DNA of 64,000 nucleotides from Pasteurella bettyae CCUG 2042 (GTDB lineage Bacteria > Pseudomonadota > Gammaproteobacteria > Enterobacterales > Pasteurellaceae). The stretch covers positions 62,001 through 126,000 of the forward strand of contig NZ_AJSX01000030.1 in NCBI RefSeq assembly GCF_000262245.1, read 5' to 3'. Below the pieces are notes generated by a model. It made no database searches. It saw only the letters and a list, made by a program, of their open reading frames with translations, and was not told where the DNA came from. Every line of letters starts with the position of its first letter. Positions within the stretch are counted from its first letter, which is position 1. The position numbers and the translations under genes were made by a program. Shown here piece by piece: positions 39,243-46,891 of this stretch.

Positions 39243-39806
39243 ATGAATCAGCAGAAATTTGAAATTCGTTCATCAGAAATCATCGCGGACGATCAGAAAT
39301 TAACGGGTTATGTTGTGAAATGGAACAGCCCTTCAGAAGTGCTTTACTGTGATTTTGTAGAATCCTTTGCGCCTAAGGCATTCAGTGAAAGTTTAGCCAG
39401 TGGCGAAGATGTTCGCGCACTCTTTGAACACGACTACACCAAGTTACTCGGTCGCACTAGTGCGGGAACATTAAAACTAGAAGAAGATTCAATCGGCTTA
39501 CGCTTTGAACTCACCCCGCCTAATACAACTATTGGGAAAGATTTATTAGTTAGCGTCTCGCGTGGTGATATTACAGGCATGTCCTTTGGATTTAGAGCCA
39601 GTCAAGAAGAATGGGATTTTGATGTAGAGCCTTGCCAACGAACTGTACAAAAAGCCGAACTCTTTGAGGTTACAGTAACAAGCATTCCCGCCTATCCTGA
39701 AAGTAGCGTAGAAATTGCTAAGCGTTCGATGATTGCAGCAAAAGAAAAAACACAAGAACATTCTACCGCACTTTTGAAACAGTGGCTTGATGTGATGGAG
39801 TCTTAA
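39243..39806 (+). CDS. HK97-family prohead protease
   Basis: Assembly protease (S78/U35 family) that removes the capsid scaffold domain. The ATG at 39243 is chosen over an upstream TTG. Family features are the opening FEIRSSEIIADDQKLTGYVVKWNSPSEVL, the catalytic histidine in ALFEHDYTKLLGRT near residue 65, and the serine in VSRGDITGMSFGF near residue 108. Length 187 residues fits. A USS near the 3' end (39765) hints at long residence in Pasteurellaceae. The stop is two bases from the portal start. Confidence 0.9.
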   Translation: MNQQKFEIRSSEIIADDQKLTGYVVKWNSPSEVLYCDFVESFAPKAFSESLASGEDVRALFEHDYTKLLGRTSAGTLKLEEDSIGLRFELTPPNTTIGKDLLVSVSRGDITGMSFGFRASQEEWDFDVEPCQRTVQKAELFEVTVTSIPAYPESSVEIAKRSMIAAKEKTQEHSTALLKQWLDVMES

Positions 39807-39807
39807 T

Positions 39808-41028
39808 ATGTGGAATCCTTTTAGACGAAAAGAGCAACGTAGCGAGCCAACCACAATAGAAGAGCTTTTATCTTACATGGGCATAAACAATACAGGTGCG
39901 GGCGAATTTGTCAGCCCACAAACTGCAGAATCGTTACCTGCCGTGATGAATGCCGTTACCGTCATTTCAGAGGCGGTCGCATCAATGCCTTGTTATCTAT
40001 ACGCACTAAAAGAAGATGGACGAGAAAGAATCTATCGTCATCCTGTTGAATATCTTCTCAATGAAATGCCAAACCGCAGCCAAACACCGTATCAATTCAA
40101 AAATACGATGATGCGCCATTGTTTGCTAAATGGTAACGCTTATGCCGTGATTGAGTGGAATAACAAGGGCGAACCAATAAGCCTTACTCCCTATCAACCC
40201 AGTGCGGTAAATATCTTCCGTAAAGTAACCGGTGAATATATTTATCAGATTACTGATTTAGACGGCAAAACGAAAAACTATCTACAAGACGAAGTTTTAC
40301 ATTTACGCCATAGTTCTGTTGATGGATTTATGGGGCGTTCTCCGATAACAGTTTGCCGTGAAACGGTGGGATTAGGTTTAGCCCAGCAACGCCATGGTGC
40401 AGCCATTATGAAAAACGGATTGATGGCAAGCGGGCTTATTTCAACAGCAGAATGGTTAGATGATGCGAAAGCACAGAAAGCCGTCAAAGCCCTTGAACGT
40501 TATAAGGGGGCAAAGAATGCGGGTAAAACGCCTATTCTTGAAGGCTCAATGGAATATAAACAATTAGGCATGACAAACCAAGATGCTGAATGGTTAGCTA
40601 GTCGCACGTTTACCATTTCCGATATAGCCCGAATCTACAATATTAGCCCGATTTTCTTACAAGATTATTCGAATAGTAGCTATGCGAATTTCAGTGAGGC
40701 AAGCCGCGCATTTCTTTCTCAAACCTTGCGCCCTTGGCTTACTAACTTTGAGCAACAACTCAAAGATGCCTTGATGATTGATTTAGGTAGCAACACCAAT
40801 AAACGTTACTTAATCGAATTTGATACAAGCGACTTATTGCGCACCAGTCAAAGTGAGCGCTTCAAGAGTTACGATGTGGCAATTAAAGCCGGTGTAATGT
40901 GCCCGAATGAAGTTCGCCGCCATGAAGGCTTACCGCCTTATGTTGGTGGTGATGAATTTAGCCAAGCATGGAAACAAACCGTAGAAGTGAAACAAGATAC
41001 AGGGGCGAGCGATGGCGGTAATGATTAA
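39808..41028 (+). CDS. Phage portal protein (HK97 family)
   Basis: Dodecameric ring through which DNA enters the head. It shows the HK97 portal pattern: N-terminal FVSPQTAESLPAVMNAVTVISEAVASMP near residues 31-58, RQTPYQFKNTMMRHCLLNGNAYA-like segment near 90-112, VLHLRHSSVDGFMGRSPI near 165, ISDIARIYNISPIFLQD near residue 271 and a charged C-terminus. Length 406 residues is typical. The adaptor gene overlaps its 3' end by 17 bases. No frameshift or truncation is seen. Confidence 0.92.
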   Translation: MWNPFRRKEQRSEPTTIEELLSYMGINNTGAGEFVSPQTAESLPAVMNAVTVISEAVASMPCYLYALKEDGRERIYRHPVEYLLNEMPNRSQTPYQFKNTMMRHCLLNGNAYAVIEWNNKGEPISLTPYQPSAVNIFRKVTGEYIYQITDLDGKTKNYLQDEVLHLRHSSVDGFMGRSPITVCRETVGLGLAQQRHGAAIMKNGLMASGLISTAEWLDDAKAQKAVKALERYKGAKNAGKTPILEGSMEYKQLGMTNQDAEWLASRTFTISDIARIYNISPIFLQDYSNSSYANFSEASRAFLSQTLRPWLTNFEQQLKDALMIDLGSNTNKRYLIEFDTSDLLRTSQSERFKSYDVAIKAGVMCPNEVRRHEGLPPYVGGDEFSQAWKQTVEVKQDTGASDGGND

Positions 41029-41368
41029 GGCGGGGAAATATAACAAGGTAATCACAATTCAGCGAAGAAATAAAGAAAAAGAAAAAGCCCGTAATTATGG
41101 TGAAACTAGAAAAACTGAATGGGAAGATGTTGCTACTGTTCACGCAAGTGTAGAACCAATACAAGGGCGAGAATATTTTAGCGGCCCGTTTCAATTAGGT
41201 GAAGATATTATTCGAATAAGAATTCGTTATTTACCTAATATTAACCGAAGAATGCGGGTTAAGTATGGTGAACGATTGTTAGAAATTAATGCTGTAATTG
41301 ACAGTAAAGAAGAACACAAAGAACTTCAGTTAATGTGTAAGGAGAATTCTCTAAATGCTTATTTCTAA
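41012..41368 (+). CDS. Head-tail adaptor / head closure protein
   Basis: Phage head-tail joining family (SPP1 gp16/HK97 gp7-like) of 118 residues. The opening MAVMIKAGKYNKVITIQRRN, the WEDVATVHASVEPIQGREYF segment near residues 37-56, and the repeated beta-strand pattern (IRIRIRYLPNINRRMRVKYGERLLEINAV) are the family features. The ATG at 41012 follows AGGGG at 6 bases. It should close the filled head and offer a docking face for a helper-derived tail. It overlaps the portal gene and the following connector gene. Confidence 0.85.
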   Translation: MAVMIKAGKYNKVITIQRRNKEKEKARNYGETRKTEWEDVATVHASVEPIQGREYFSGPFQLGEDIIRIRIRYLPNINRRMRVKYGERLLEINAVIDSKEEHKELQLMCKENSLNAYF

Positions 41369-41672
41369 TTTAATTGAACTAGGTGAAGTTAAAGCGCAAT
41401 TAAGTATCGACCATAACTTAGATGATACGCTACTAAATGGCTACATAGTGGCAGCGATTGAAGTTGCTCAAAAGCATATCGGGAAAACTTTCGGAGATAG
41501 TGACACAGAAAAAACAATCGTATTCAATCAAGCGATTAAAGTCGGTTGCTTGATGTATATCGCTTACTTATATGCTAACCGTGAAGCCGTGACAGATTTA
41601 GCTAATCTTAAGCCAGCCCCAATGACTATTTCAGCATTATGGGAAGTATATAGAGAACCGTGCGTTTATTAG
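41355..41672 (+). CDS. Head-tail connector protein (gp6-like)
   Basis: Small helical protein of 105 residues in the phage gp6/DNA-packaging connector family, which binds beneath the portal. Typical segments are LGEVKAQLSIDHNLDDTLLNGYIVAAIEVAQKHIG near residues 8-42 and an Ala-rich helix VGCLMYIAYLYANRE near 74. It overlaps the adaptor gene by 14 bases. The family order is usually connector then adaptor; here the adaptor precedes it. Confidence 0.83.
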   Translation: MLISNLIELGEVKAQLSIDHNLDDTLLNGYIVAAIEVAQKHIGKTFGDSDTEKTIVFNQAIKVGCLMYIAYLYANREAVTDLANLKPAPMTISALWEVYREPCVY

Positions 41673-41682
41673 GTGGTGAATT

Positions 41683-42039
41683 ATGCCAGCTCAACCTTTA
41701 AGACGTTGTACCTATCCTAACTGTAGAAATCGTGTTAAGTCTGGACGATGTGAAGAACATAAACCGAAAGACACAAGGGAAAGCAGTAGCAAGCGTGGCT
41801 ACGATCAAAAATGGCGTAAGTATAGAACTGAATATCTAAAGCATAATCCGTTATGTGTGATGTGTTTAGAGAAAGGCAAATATACGCCCGCAACAGTTAT
41901 CGACCATATTCAACCTGTAGAGAATGGACAAGCAGATCCGCGCTTTTGGGATATAAACAATCATCAGCCTTTATGCCGTGATTGTCATAGTTATAAAACA
42001 AGAATTATAGATAAGCGCGGATATGGTGCGAAGAAATAA
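41683..42039 (+). CDS. HNH endonuclease of the packaging module
   Basis: HNH nuclease encoded next to terminase genes in cos-type phages, where it assists TerL/TerS in cutting packaged DNA ends. The ββα-metal core is visible as VIDHIQPVENGQADPRFWD near residues 70-88, followed by NNHQPLCRDCHSYKT near 89-103. Cysteine pairs CTYPNC (near 9) and CVMC (near 58) with CRDC suggest structural zinc. Length 118 residues. It lies upstream of terS across a 140-base gap with a G/C-run inverted repeat. Confidence 0.9.
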   Translation: MPAQPLRRCTYPNCRNRVKSGRCEEHKPKDTRESSSKRGYDQKWRKYRTEYLKHNPLCVMCLEKGKYTPATVIDHIQPVENGQADPRFWDINNHQPLCRDCHSYKTRIIDKRGYGAKK

Positions 42040-42082
42040 AAATTGATTTAAATCAAATTATTGAAGTAATCGCAGTTAGATA

Positions 42083-42136
42083 GGTGGGGGGAGTTTTGAA
42101 AAGAGATGTGTAAGCGTTGGAGACCGCCCCCCCCAC
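42083..42136. other. G-run/C-run inverted repeat, candidate cos or packaging site
   Basis: GTGGGGGG (42084-42091) and CCCCCCAC (42129-42136) are perfect complements separated by 37 bases, in the gap between the HNH gene and terS. It is a striking GC block in AT-rich DNA. Cos sites of HNH/TerS/TerL phages usually lie near these genes; an attenuator for terS is the alternative. Confidence 0.45.
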
Positions 42137-42179
42137 TTAATTTTTATGTAAGGCAATTTTTTTGAAAATAAGGAAATGT

Positions 42180-42548
42180 ATGAGTAAGAGAAGAAACTAT
42201 AAAACCCCTGATTTTTTAGATGGTATCGCTAAAACCCAATGGAAAAGTCGAATTAAACAACTTTCAGAGCGTGGCGATATTAAAGCAGAAGATTTAACGA
42301 ACCTTGAAATTTATTGCGAAAACTACGCAATTTGGCGTCATTCCGTAGCAGATTTAGCCAAAAATGGCTTTATTATTGTGAATAGTCAAGGCACGCAATC
42401 AAGAAATCCAGCTTTGTCAGCGAAAGCAGATGCCGAAAAGGTGATGATTAAGATGTCATCATTGCTAGGTTTCGACCCTGTAAGCCGCAGAAAAAATCCT
42501 ATTGAAGTAGATGAGAACGATATCTTAGATGAAATCCTAACAATGTAG
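42180..42548 (+). CDS. terS: Terminase small subunit (P27 family)
   Basis: DNA-recognition subunit of the packaging motor. The ATG at 42180 follows AAGGA by 5 bases and starts MSKRRNYKTPDFLDGIAKTQWKSRIKQL. The P27-type helical segment LTNLEIYCENYAIWRHSVADLAKNG (near residues 39-63) and the tail KADAEKVMIKMSSLLGFDPVSRRK (near 83-106) are present. Length 122 residues. It should direct the island's own DNA, rather than helper DNA, into island capsids. terL follows after 7 bases. Confidence 0.88.
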   Translation: MSKRRNYKTPDFLDGIAKTQWKSRIKQLSERGDIKAEDLTNLEIYCENYAIWRHSVADLAKNGFIIVNSQGTQSRNPALSAKADAEKVMIKMSSLLGFDPVSRRKNPIEVDENDILDEILTM

Positions 42549-42555
42549 GCGAAAT

Positions 42556-44223
42556 ATGGAAATATGGCACGCATACGCAGAGAAAATCAAATCTGGTGAG
42601 TTAGTGGCTTGTAAGAAGATAAAACAAGCCGTAGAGCGTTATTTTAACGATTTAAACAATCCCGATTATTTCTTTGATGATGGAGCGGTTAATAAGTTTT
42701 TAGCTTTCTCGAAACTATGCCCGCACGTTAAAGGACACTTACGCGGACAGCCTATTATCCTTTCAGATTGGCAAGTCTTTCTCTTTGCCAACATTCTAGG
42801 CTTTAAGCGTAAAGACACAGGATTAAGAAAATATCGCTCCGCTTACGTTCAAGTAGCCCGTAAAAATGCGAAATCAACAATCGCTGCAGTTTTGGCTAAT
42901 TGGTTTTTATTGGCTGAAGATGGTCAGCAAGATATTTACACTGCAGCAGTAAGCCGTGATCAAGCCCGAATTGTTTTTGATGATGCGCGTCAGATGTGTT
43001 TATTGTCACCATTATTAAGAAAACGGGTAAACATTCAGCAACATAAAATGATCTACCCGAAAAATAACAGCTTAATGCGCCCGTTGGCTGCCAAATCAAG
43101 CACCATTGAGGGAACTAACCCAAGCCTTGCGATTGTGGACGAATATCACTTACACGCTGATAACAGCGTATATAGCGCATTAGAGCTAGGGCAAGGAGCA
43201 CGCCCTGAAGGTTTACTCTTTGCGATTACAACTGCAGGAAGTAACACAATTTCAGCCTGTAAGCAGCATTATGATTATTGCTGCCAAATTCTAGACGGCA
43301 ACGAACAGAATGACAGTATTTTCATCATGATTTTTGAACTGGACGAAGAAAGCGAAATAGACGATCCGCAAAACTGGATTAAAGCGAACCCCAACATAGG
43401 AAAATCTATTCCTTTCCTTGATTTTGAAAACACTATTAAAAAAGCCCGTGGCATTCCGTCAGAGTGGGTAGAAATGCTTACCAAGCGTTTTAATGTATGG
43501 TGCAACGGTCAAACACCGTGGCTAAATTTAGATGCGTGGGCATTGTGTAAGCGAGATTATTCAGAAAGCGATTTACTGCACCTTGATTGTTATATGGGGC
43601 TAGACTTATCCAGCACAAGCGATTTAACCTGCGTATGCTATACCTTTCCCCATGAAAACAAAGTGCGGTTATATTGCCGTCATTATATCCCTGAATATCA
43701 ACTTCAGAACGTGGCAAATAAAAACCGTGCTATCTATCGTCAATGGGTGCGCCAAGGTTGGTTACAGACAACGCAAGGCGATTGTATTGATTATGACAAA
43801 ATACGCGATGATATTCTGAAAGATGCTGAACGTTTCAATATCAAGATGACAGGCTTTGATGTATGGAACGCAACTCATTTACGAACACAATTACAAAGTG
43901 CGGGGCTTGAAGTAGAGCCATTCCCGCAAACATACCAACGATTTAGCCCTGTAGCAAAATCAGCAGAAGTGCTAATCAACCGCCAAGCAATCGAACACAA
44001 CGGCGATCCCGTTCTTGCGTGGGCGTTATCTAATGTAGTGATGGAAACAGACGCAAACGCCAACATAAAACCAAATAAGAAGAAAGCAGCAAACAAAATC
44101 GATCCCGCTATAGCGTTCTTGATGTCATTCGGCACTTATCAACTTGAATATGGCGATTTGATTTTCGAGCTTTCAGATGAACATAAACACGCATTAGAAC
44201 AATTTAATGGTATTGATTTATAA
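42556..44223 (+). CDS. terL: Terminase large subunit (HK97-like)
   Basis: ATPase and nuclease of the packaging motor. A deviant Walker A, VARKNAKST, is near residue 101, as in HK97-type TerL. Walker B with catalytic acid is LAIVDEYHLH near residue 191, and a C-terminal RNase H-like nuclease domain starts around CYMGLDLSSTSDLTCVCY near residue 345, with further acids in FDVWNAT near 436. Length 555 residues. No tail genes follow. Two USS-like sequences (exact at 43661) lie inside. Confidence 0.94.
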   Translation: MEIWHAYAEKIKSGELVACKKIKQAVERYFNDLNNPDYFFDDGAVNKFLAFSKLCPHVKGHLRGQPIILSDWQVFLFANILGFKRKDTGLRKYRSAYVQVARKNAKSTIAAVLANWFLLAEDGQQDIYTAAVSRDQARIVFDDARQMCLLSPLLRKRVNIQQHKMIYPKNNSLMRPLAAKSSTIEGTNPSLAIVDEYHLHADNSVYSALELGQGARPEGLLFAITTAGSNTISACKQHYDYCCQILDGNEQNDSIFIMIFELDEESEIDDPQNWIKANPNIGKSIPFLDFENTIKKARGIPSEWVEMLTKRFNVWCNGQTPWLNLDAWALCKRDYSESDLLHLDCYMGLDLSSTSDLTCVCYTFPHENKVRLYCRHYIPEYQLQNVANKNRAIYRQWVRQGWLQTTQGDCIDYDKIRDDILKDAERFNIKMTGFDVWNATHLRTQLQSAGLEVEPFPQTYQRFSPVAKSAEVLINRQAIEHNGDPVLAWALSNVVMETDANANIKPNKKKAANKIDPAIAFLMSFGTYQLEYGDLIFELSDEHKHALEQFNGIDL

Positions 44224-44238
44224 CTACAGAGGGAAACT

Positions 44239-44706
44239 ATGGCAGTTCAAATAAAAGGCTTGAGAGAACTTGAGCAAAACTTAAAAAAACTAAACAAGGA
44301 TATAAACAAAGTCGCTGCAAAAGCAATTAGAAAAGGACTAAATAGCGCGGCCAAATCGATTGAAAAAACAATCAAGCCGAATGTTCCAACGTTGAAGACA
44401 AGTACCAATTTCCGACAAAAAGGAACTATTAAAAACAACGTTCGACATAAAACAAGGGTAGCTAAAGATGGCTTAAGTGGTATCACTGCAATTCGAGTTA
44501 TGCGAACAAACGGCCGTAGAATGGCAAAAATTGGGGAAAATACGCGAGATAAATCAGATCCGTTTTACTGGTGGATGGTTGAATATGGCACAGTAAAAAT
44601 GAAAGGTCGCCATTATATGGAAAAAGGCTTTAAATCTGGTGAGGCACAGGCTCTGAAGATTGCAAAAGAAGTTGCAGAAGAAGAATTTAAAAAAGCGTTC
44701 AAATAA
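44239..44706 (+). CDS. HK97 gp10-like protein (head-tail junction)
   Basis: Family found after head-closure genes in siphophages, thought to act at the neck or tail terminator. The N-terminus MAVQIKGLRELEQNLKKLNKDINKVAAKAIRKGLNSAAK and the segment DKSDPFYWWMVEYGTVKMKGRHYMEKGF near residues 99-126 are typical. Length 155 residues. It lies after terL rather than after the adaptor. It could provide the interface that lets a helper tail attach. A strong terminator follows, ending the head operon. Confidence 0.8.
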   Translation: MAVQIKGLRELEQNLKKLNKDINKVAAKAIRKGLNSAAKSIEKTIKPNVPTLKTSTNFRQKGTIKNNVRHKTRVAKDGLSGITAIRVMRTNGRRMAKIGENTRDKSDPFYWWMVEYGTVKMKGRHYMEKGFKSGEAQALKIAKEVAEEEFKKAFK

Positions 44707-44712
44707 TAGAAA

Positions 44713-44744
44713 AGCCCGACATTTCACAATGTTGGGCTATTTTG
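44713..44744 (+). terminator. Terminator of the head/packaging operon
   Basis: AGCCCGACATT and AATGTTGGGCT arms with a four-base loop, followed by ATTTTG. Confidence 0.9.
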
Positions 44745-44917
44745 TCTAAAAACTTACATGCAGGACGCGATTAGGCACTTGTAGATCGCAGCTCCTTAAA
44801 GTTTGCGGCAAACTTCCGAAAAAGTAAGCCGCTCACGTTTAGAAGACTTTGAAAATATTTCTAAATTCAAAGCGAGACTATTATAAAACTTTTCTGATGA
44901 ACAAAAAATAGCCGTAG

Positions 44918-44980
44918 CTTAACGCATCTAAACTTTGATAAAATAGAACAAGAAATAAACAGGAAAACAAGGGGGAAAGT
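44918..44980 (+). promoter_or_regulatory. CGCATCTA motif and candidate promoter of the cargo genes
   Basis: CTTAACGCATCTAAAC (44918-44933) matches the site upstream of the capsid operon at 12 to 13 positions of 16 and is likewise followed by a TAAAAT hexamer. A strong AAGGGGGAAAG ribosome site precedes the ATG at 44981. The 44745-44917 stretch holds no ORF that I can support. Confidence 0.4.
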
Positions 44981-45361
44981 ATGATTAAATCCGTTTTATC
45001 CGCATTTGGTTCATTTGTATTTTCTGCTTTAGATTTTTTGTTATTTTTAGCCATATTGCTTTTTGTTGGCTTGTTAGTTTTCATCTTTTGGCCAATATTA
45101 AAATGGCCTTTACTGGCTTTTCTAATAGGCGCTATCGCCTTCTTTTGTTATCTAATATACAAGATAAAAGAAAAACCAAAACCGCTAGAACAAGACGAAG
45201 TATTATCCAGCTGGGCAGAACAGGAATTGCAACGCCCTATCATTCAACGGATTTTACAAAAACAAGAGGAAAATAAACCGTTCATTAGCGGAACGATAAC
45301 GCATATTGGAAATGACGGAAAAGAAACTCGATTAGGCAATATCACTATCCATTTAAAGTAA
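44981..45361 (+). CDS. Small two-helix membrane protein, island cargo
   Basis: Unrecognised protein of 126 residues. Two hydrophobic segments are visible at about residues 15-38 and 43-65 (LLFLAILLFVGLLVFIF; PLLAFLIGAIAFFCYLIY), followed by a basic, soluble C-terminal domain of about 60 residues with ISGTITHIGNDGKETRLGNITIHLK at the end, which looks beta-rich. The preceding AAGGGGG gives strong translation. It lies outside the conserved head and replication modules, where PICIs carry exchangeable cargo. A role in phage interference or superinfection exclusion is possible but not shown. Confidence 0.7.
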   Translation: MIKSVLSAFGSFVFSALDFLLFLAILLFVGLLVFIFWPILKWPLLAFLIGAIAFFCYLIYKIKEKPKPLEQDEVLSSWAEQELQRPIIQRILQKQEENKPFISGTITHIGNDGKETRLGNITIHLK

Positions 45362-45383
45362 AGGAATAATTAATCAAATAAAG

Positions 45384-45463
45384 CGCATCTAGGCTGATCC
45401 CCGAAAGCAAGAAACCTTATCTTGTTGGTGCGCTCCTACCAATAAGGACGAATGCGAAAGGGG
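45384..45463 (+). ncRNA. C4-like structured RNA / leader of the 340-aa gene
   Basis: Within 110 non-coding bases, CCTTA (45415-45419) pairs with TAAGG (45443-45447) and TTGGT (45425-45429) with ACCAA (45438-45442), with loop GCGCTCCT. An outer stem CCCC (45399-45402) with GGGG (45460-45463) closes it. Alternative pairs are CAAGA/TCTTG and CGCAT/ATGCG. Layout and several stretches recall phage P1/P7 C4 antisense RNA. The GGGG is also the ribosome site of the gene starting at 45469, so folding would block its translation. Confidence 0.5.
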
Positions 45464-45468
45464 CGTTT

Positions 45469-46491
45469 ATGACAATTAAAACTTCATTAAGCAATAAAAG
45501 ATTTAGCTTTTCTTTAGAGAAAGCATTGGACTACATTAACAATAGAATTGATGAAAAAATTAATTTAGATGATTTGTTATATTTCATAAAGGATGGGCAG
45601 GTTAAAACTGTAATCAAGATTGTTTGCGGTTCTCTTGGTGGACGGTTATTTTTAACTTCTATAGGTGATGTAAATTATTTACAACCTGTATATTTTATTC
45701 CCTGTGGCGGATTAAGAATAAAACACAACGTTAAAACATATAGAAAGCACAAAGGAGTAGATATTAGTAAAGATATTTTTGGCTCTTGCGCCTGCTTTTC
45801 ATCATCAGCCCCAAACCAAAAAAGAAGTATATCTAGGTACAAAAACATAAATATTCAATTTGAAGTTAAAAATTCAAAACGAGAAATAAATCTGACAAAA
45901 GATATATATCCTAATGTTGATTTTTTTGGGTGGTTTTATATTAGCCCTTCAAGTTATACAGGAAAAGAAAAAAATATAATAAAATCTGACTCAATATTTA
46001 TTGATCCAATTGATAAGTTTGTCAGCGCCAGTGATGACGATGTAGAAATACAATTTATTCTAACAGATGAAGATGATGATCTGTATGTAGATCTTCCCAA
46101 AATTGAGGTTAGTTTAGACTCCATTGAAATTTTAAAAAAAGATTTAGATGTATTTTTAGAATTAGAAAAAGATGTTGGGAAAAATTATACTGACTACGAA
46201 AATGAAATAAAAAACTTACGCCAACAACTAGAGATAAAAGACAATCAGATAACTAAACTAAAGAACAATTATAATAATAAAAACATTCCAATTTTATTGA
46301 GTGCCTATAGAACTGACGATCCTTTAAAGATAGCCATAGAGGTCAGAAATAAATACTGGGCAAATTATCCAGATAATGTAAAAAGTAATACTCAAATTAG
46401 AGATTATATAATAAGGGATTATCGCGTTACTCAAACCCTTGCCACAGAGATAGAAAAAATAGCTTGTCCAATTAATAGAAAGAAAAACTAA
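45469..46491 (+). CDS. Unknown 340-aa cargo protein with coiled coil
   Basis: I do not recognise the family. The N-terminal ~40 residues are helical; about 45-215 look globular and beta-rich with several cysteines (IPCGG, GSCACFSS) and an FFGWFYISPSSYTGKE segment near 146. Residues about 215-265 form a predicted coiled coil (YENEIKNLRQQLEIKDNQITKLKNN). The last ~75 residues form a separate helical module, KIAIEVRNKYW through EIEKIACPIN, of a kind seen attached to other phage accessory proteins. Base composition is more AT-rich than in its neighbours, a sign of separate acquisition. Its ribosome site lies in a predicted RNA stem. It is a candidate phage-interference gene, unproven. Confidence 0.72.
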   Translation: MTIKTSLSNKRFSFSLEKALDYINNRIDEKINLDDLLYFIKDGQVKTVIKIVCGSLGGRLFLTSIGDVNYLQPVYFIPCGGLRIKHNVKTYRKHKGVDISKDIFGSCACFSSSAPNQKRSISRYKNINIQFEVKNSKREINLTKDIYPNVDFFGWFYISPSSYTGKEKNIIKSDSIFIDPIDKFVSASDDDVEIQFILTDEDDDLYVDLPKIEVSLDSIEILKKDLDVFLELEKDVGKNYTDYENEIKNLRQQLEIKDNQITKLKNNYNNKNIPILLSAYRTDDPLKIAIEVRNKYWANYPDNVKSNTQIRDYIIRDYRVTQTLATEIEKIACPINRKKN

Positions 46492-46518
46492 ATTTACATT
46501 TAACCCATTGATTTTATT

Positions 46519-46549
46519 ATACCCTGCCTATATAGACAGGGTATTTTTT
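46519..46549 (+). terminator. Terminator after the 340-aa cargo gene
   Basis: ATACCCTG (46519-46526) pairs with CAGGGTAT (46537-46544), followed by a T-run. Confidence 0.88.
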
Positions 46550-46595
46550 ATTCTCTCCCTATCTCTCGCCCCTATATCCATAATGATTTAATACC

Positions 46596-46669
46596 CTCGT
46601 AACGTTACGCAACCAATCGAGTTATTGAATAGCTCAATGTCATTAATCAACAATTATAGAGGTTACGAG
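46596..46669 (+). promoter_or_regulatory. alpA upstream operator candidates
   Basis: A perfect 12-bp palindrome CGTAACGTTACG lies at 46598-46609. CTCGTAAC (46596-46603) recurs inverted as GTTACGAG (46662-46669), touching the alpA start codon. The pair suggests a repressor or autoregulatory site bracketing the alpA promoter and leader. Confidence 0.5.
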
Positions 46670-46891
46670 ATGAACGAAGCTCAAAAATTAAATCTGAAAT
46701 TAAACCCTCAACAAAAACTAATCTCTGGTGAAACCGCTTGCCATATTGTTGGCTTTGGTCGCACCAAACTCAACGAGCTTGTAAAAGCTAAGAAATTCCC
46801 TCAACCGATCCGCTTTTCACAAAACTTTGTTCGTTGGGATTTAGAAGAAGTGAATCAATGGATTGAAGAACAGAAGGCTGCACGTGCTTAA
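46670..46891 (+). CDS. alpA: AlpA-family transcriptional regulator
   Basis: MerR-like helix-turn-helix protein of 73 residues, the usual activator of P4-like satellites and PICIs, also acting as excisionase in some. The start is the ATG at 46670 with GAGG 7 bases upstream. The sequence ISGETACHIVGFGRTKLNELVKAKKFPQPIRFSQNFVRWDLEEVNQWIEE covers nearly the whole winged HTH, with the conserved F-P-x-P and R-W elements. It probably switches on the downstream replication genes and perhaps excision. The stop overlaps a possible small ORF. Confidence 0.92.
   Translation: MNEAQKLNLKLNPQQKLISGETACHIVGFGRTKLNELVKAKKFPQPIRFSQNFVRWDLEEVNQWIEEQKAARA

Noticed and set aside
43490-44135. Minus-strand ORFs inside terL
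   Set aside because: They are shadows of the well-supported terminase reading frame.
44745-44917. Possible small RNA or gene after the head operon
   Set aside because: Only a few weak inverted matches (for example AGTTTGCGG/CCGCAAACT-like pairs) are present, with no promoter or terminator of its own.
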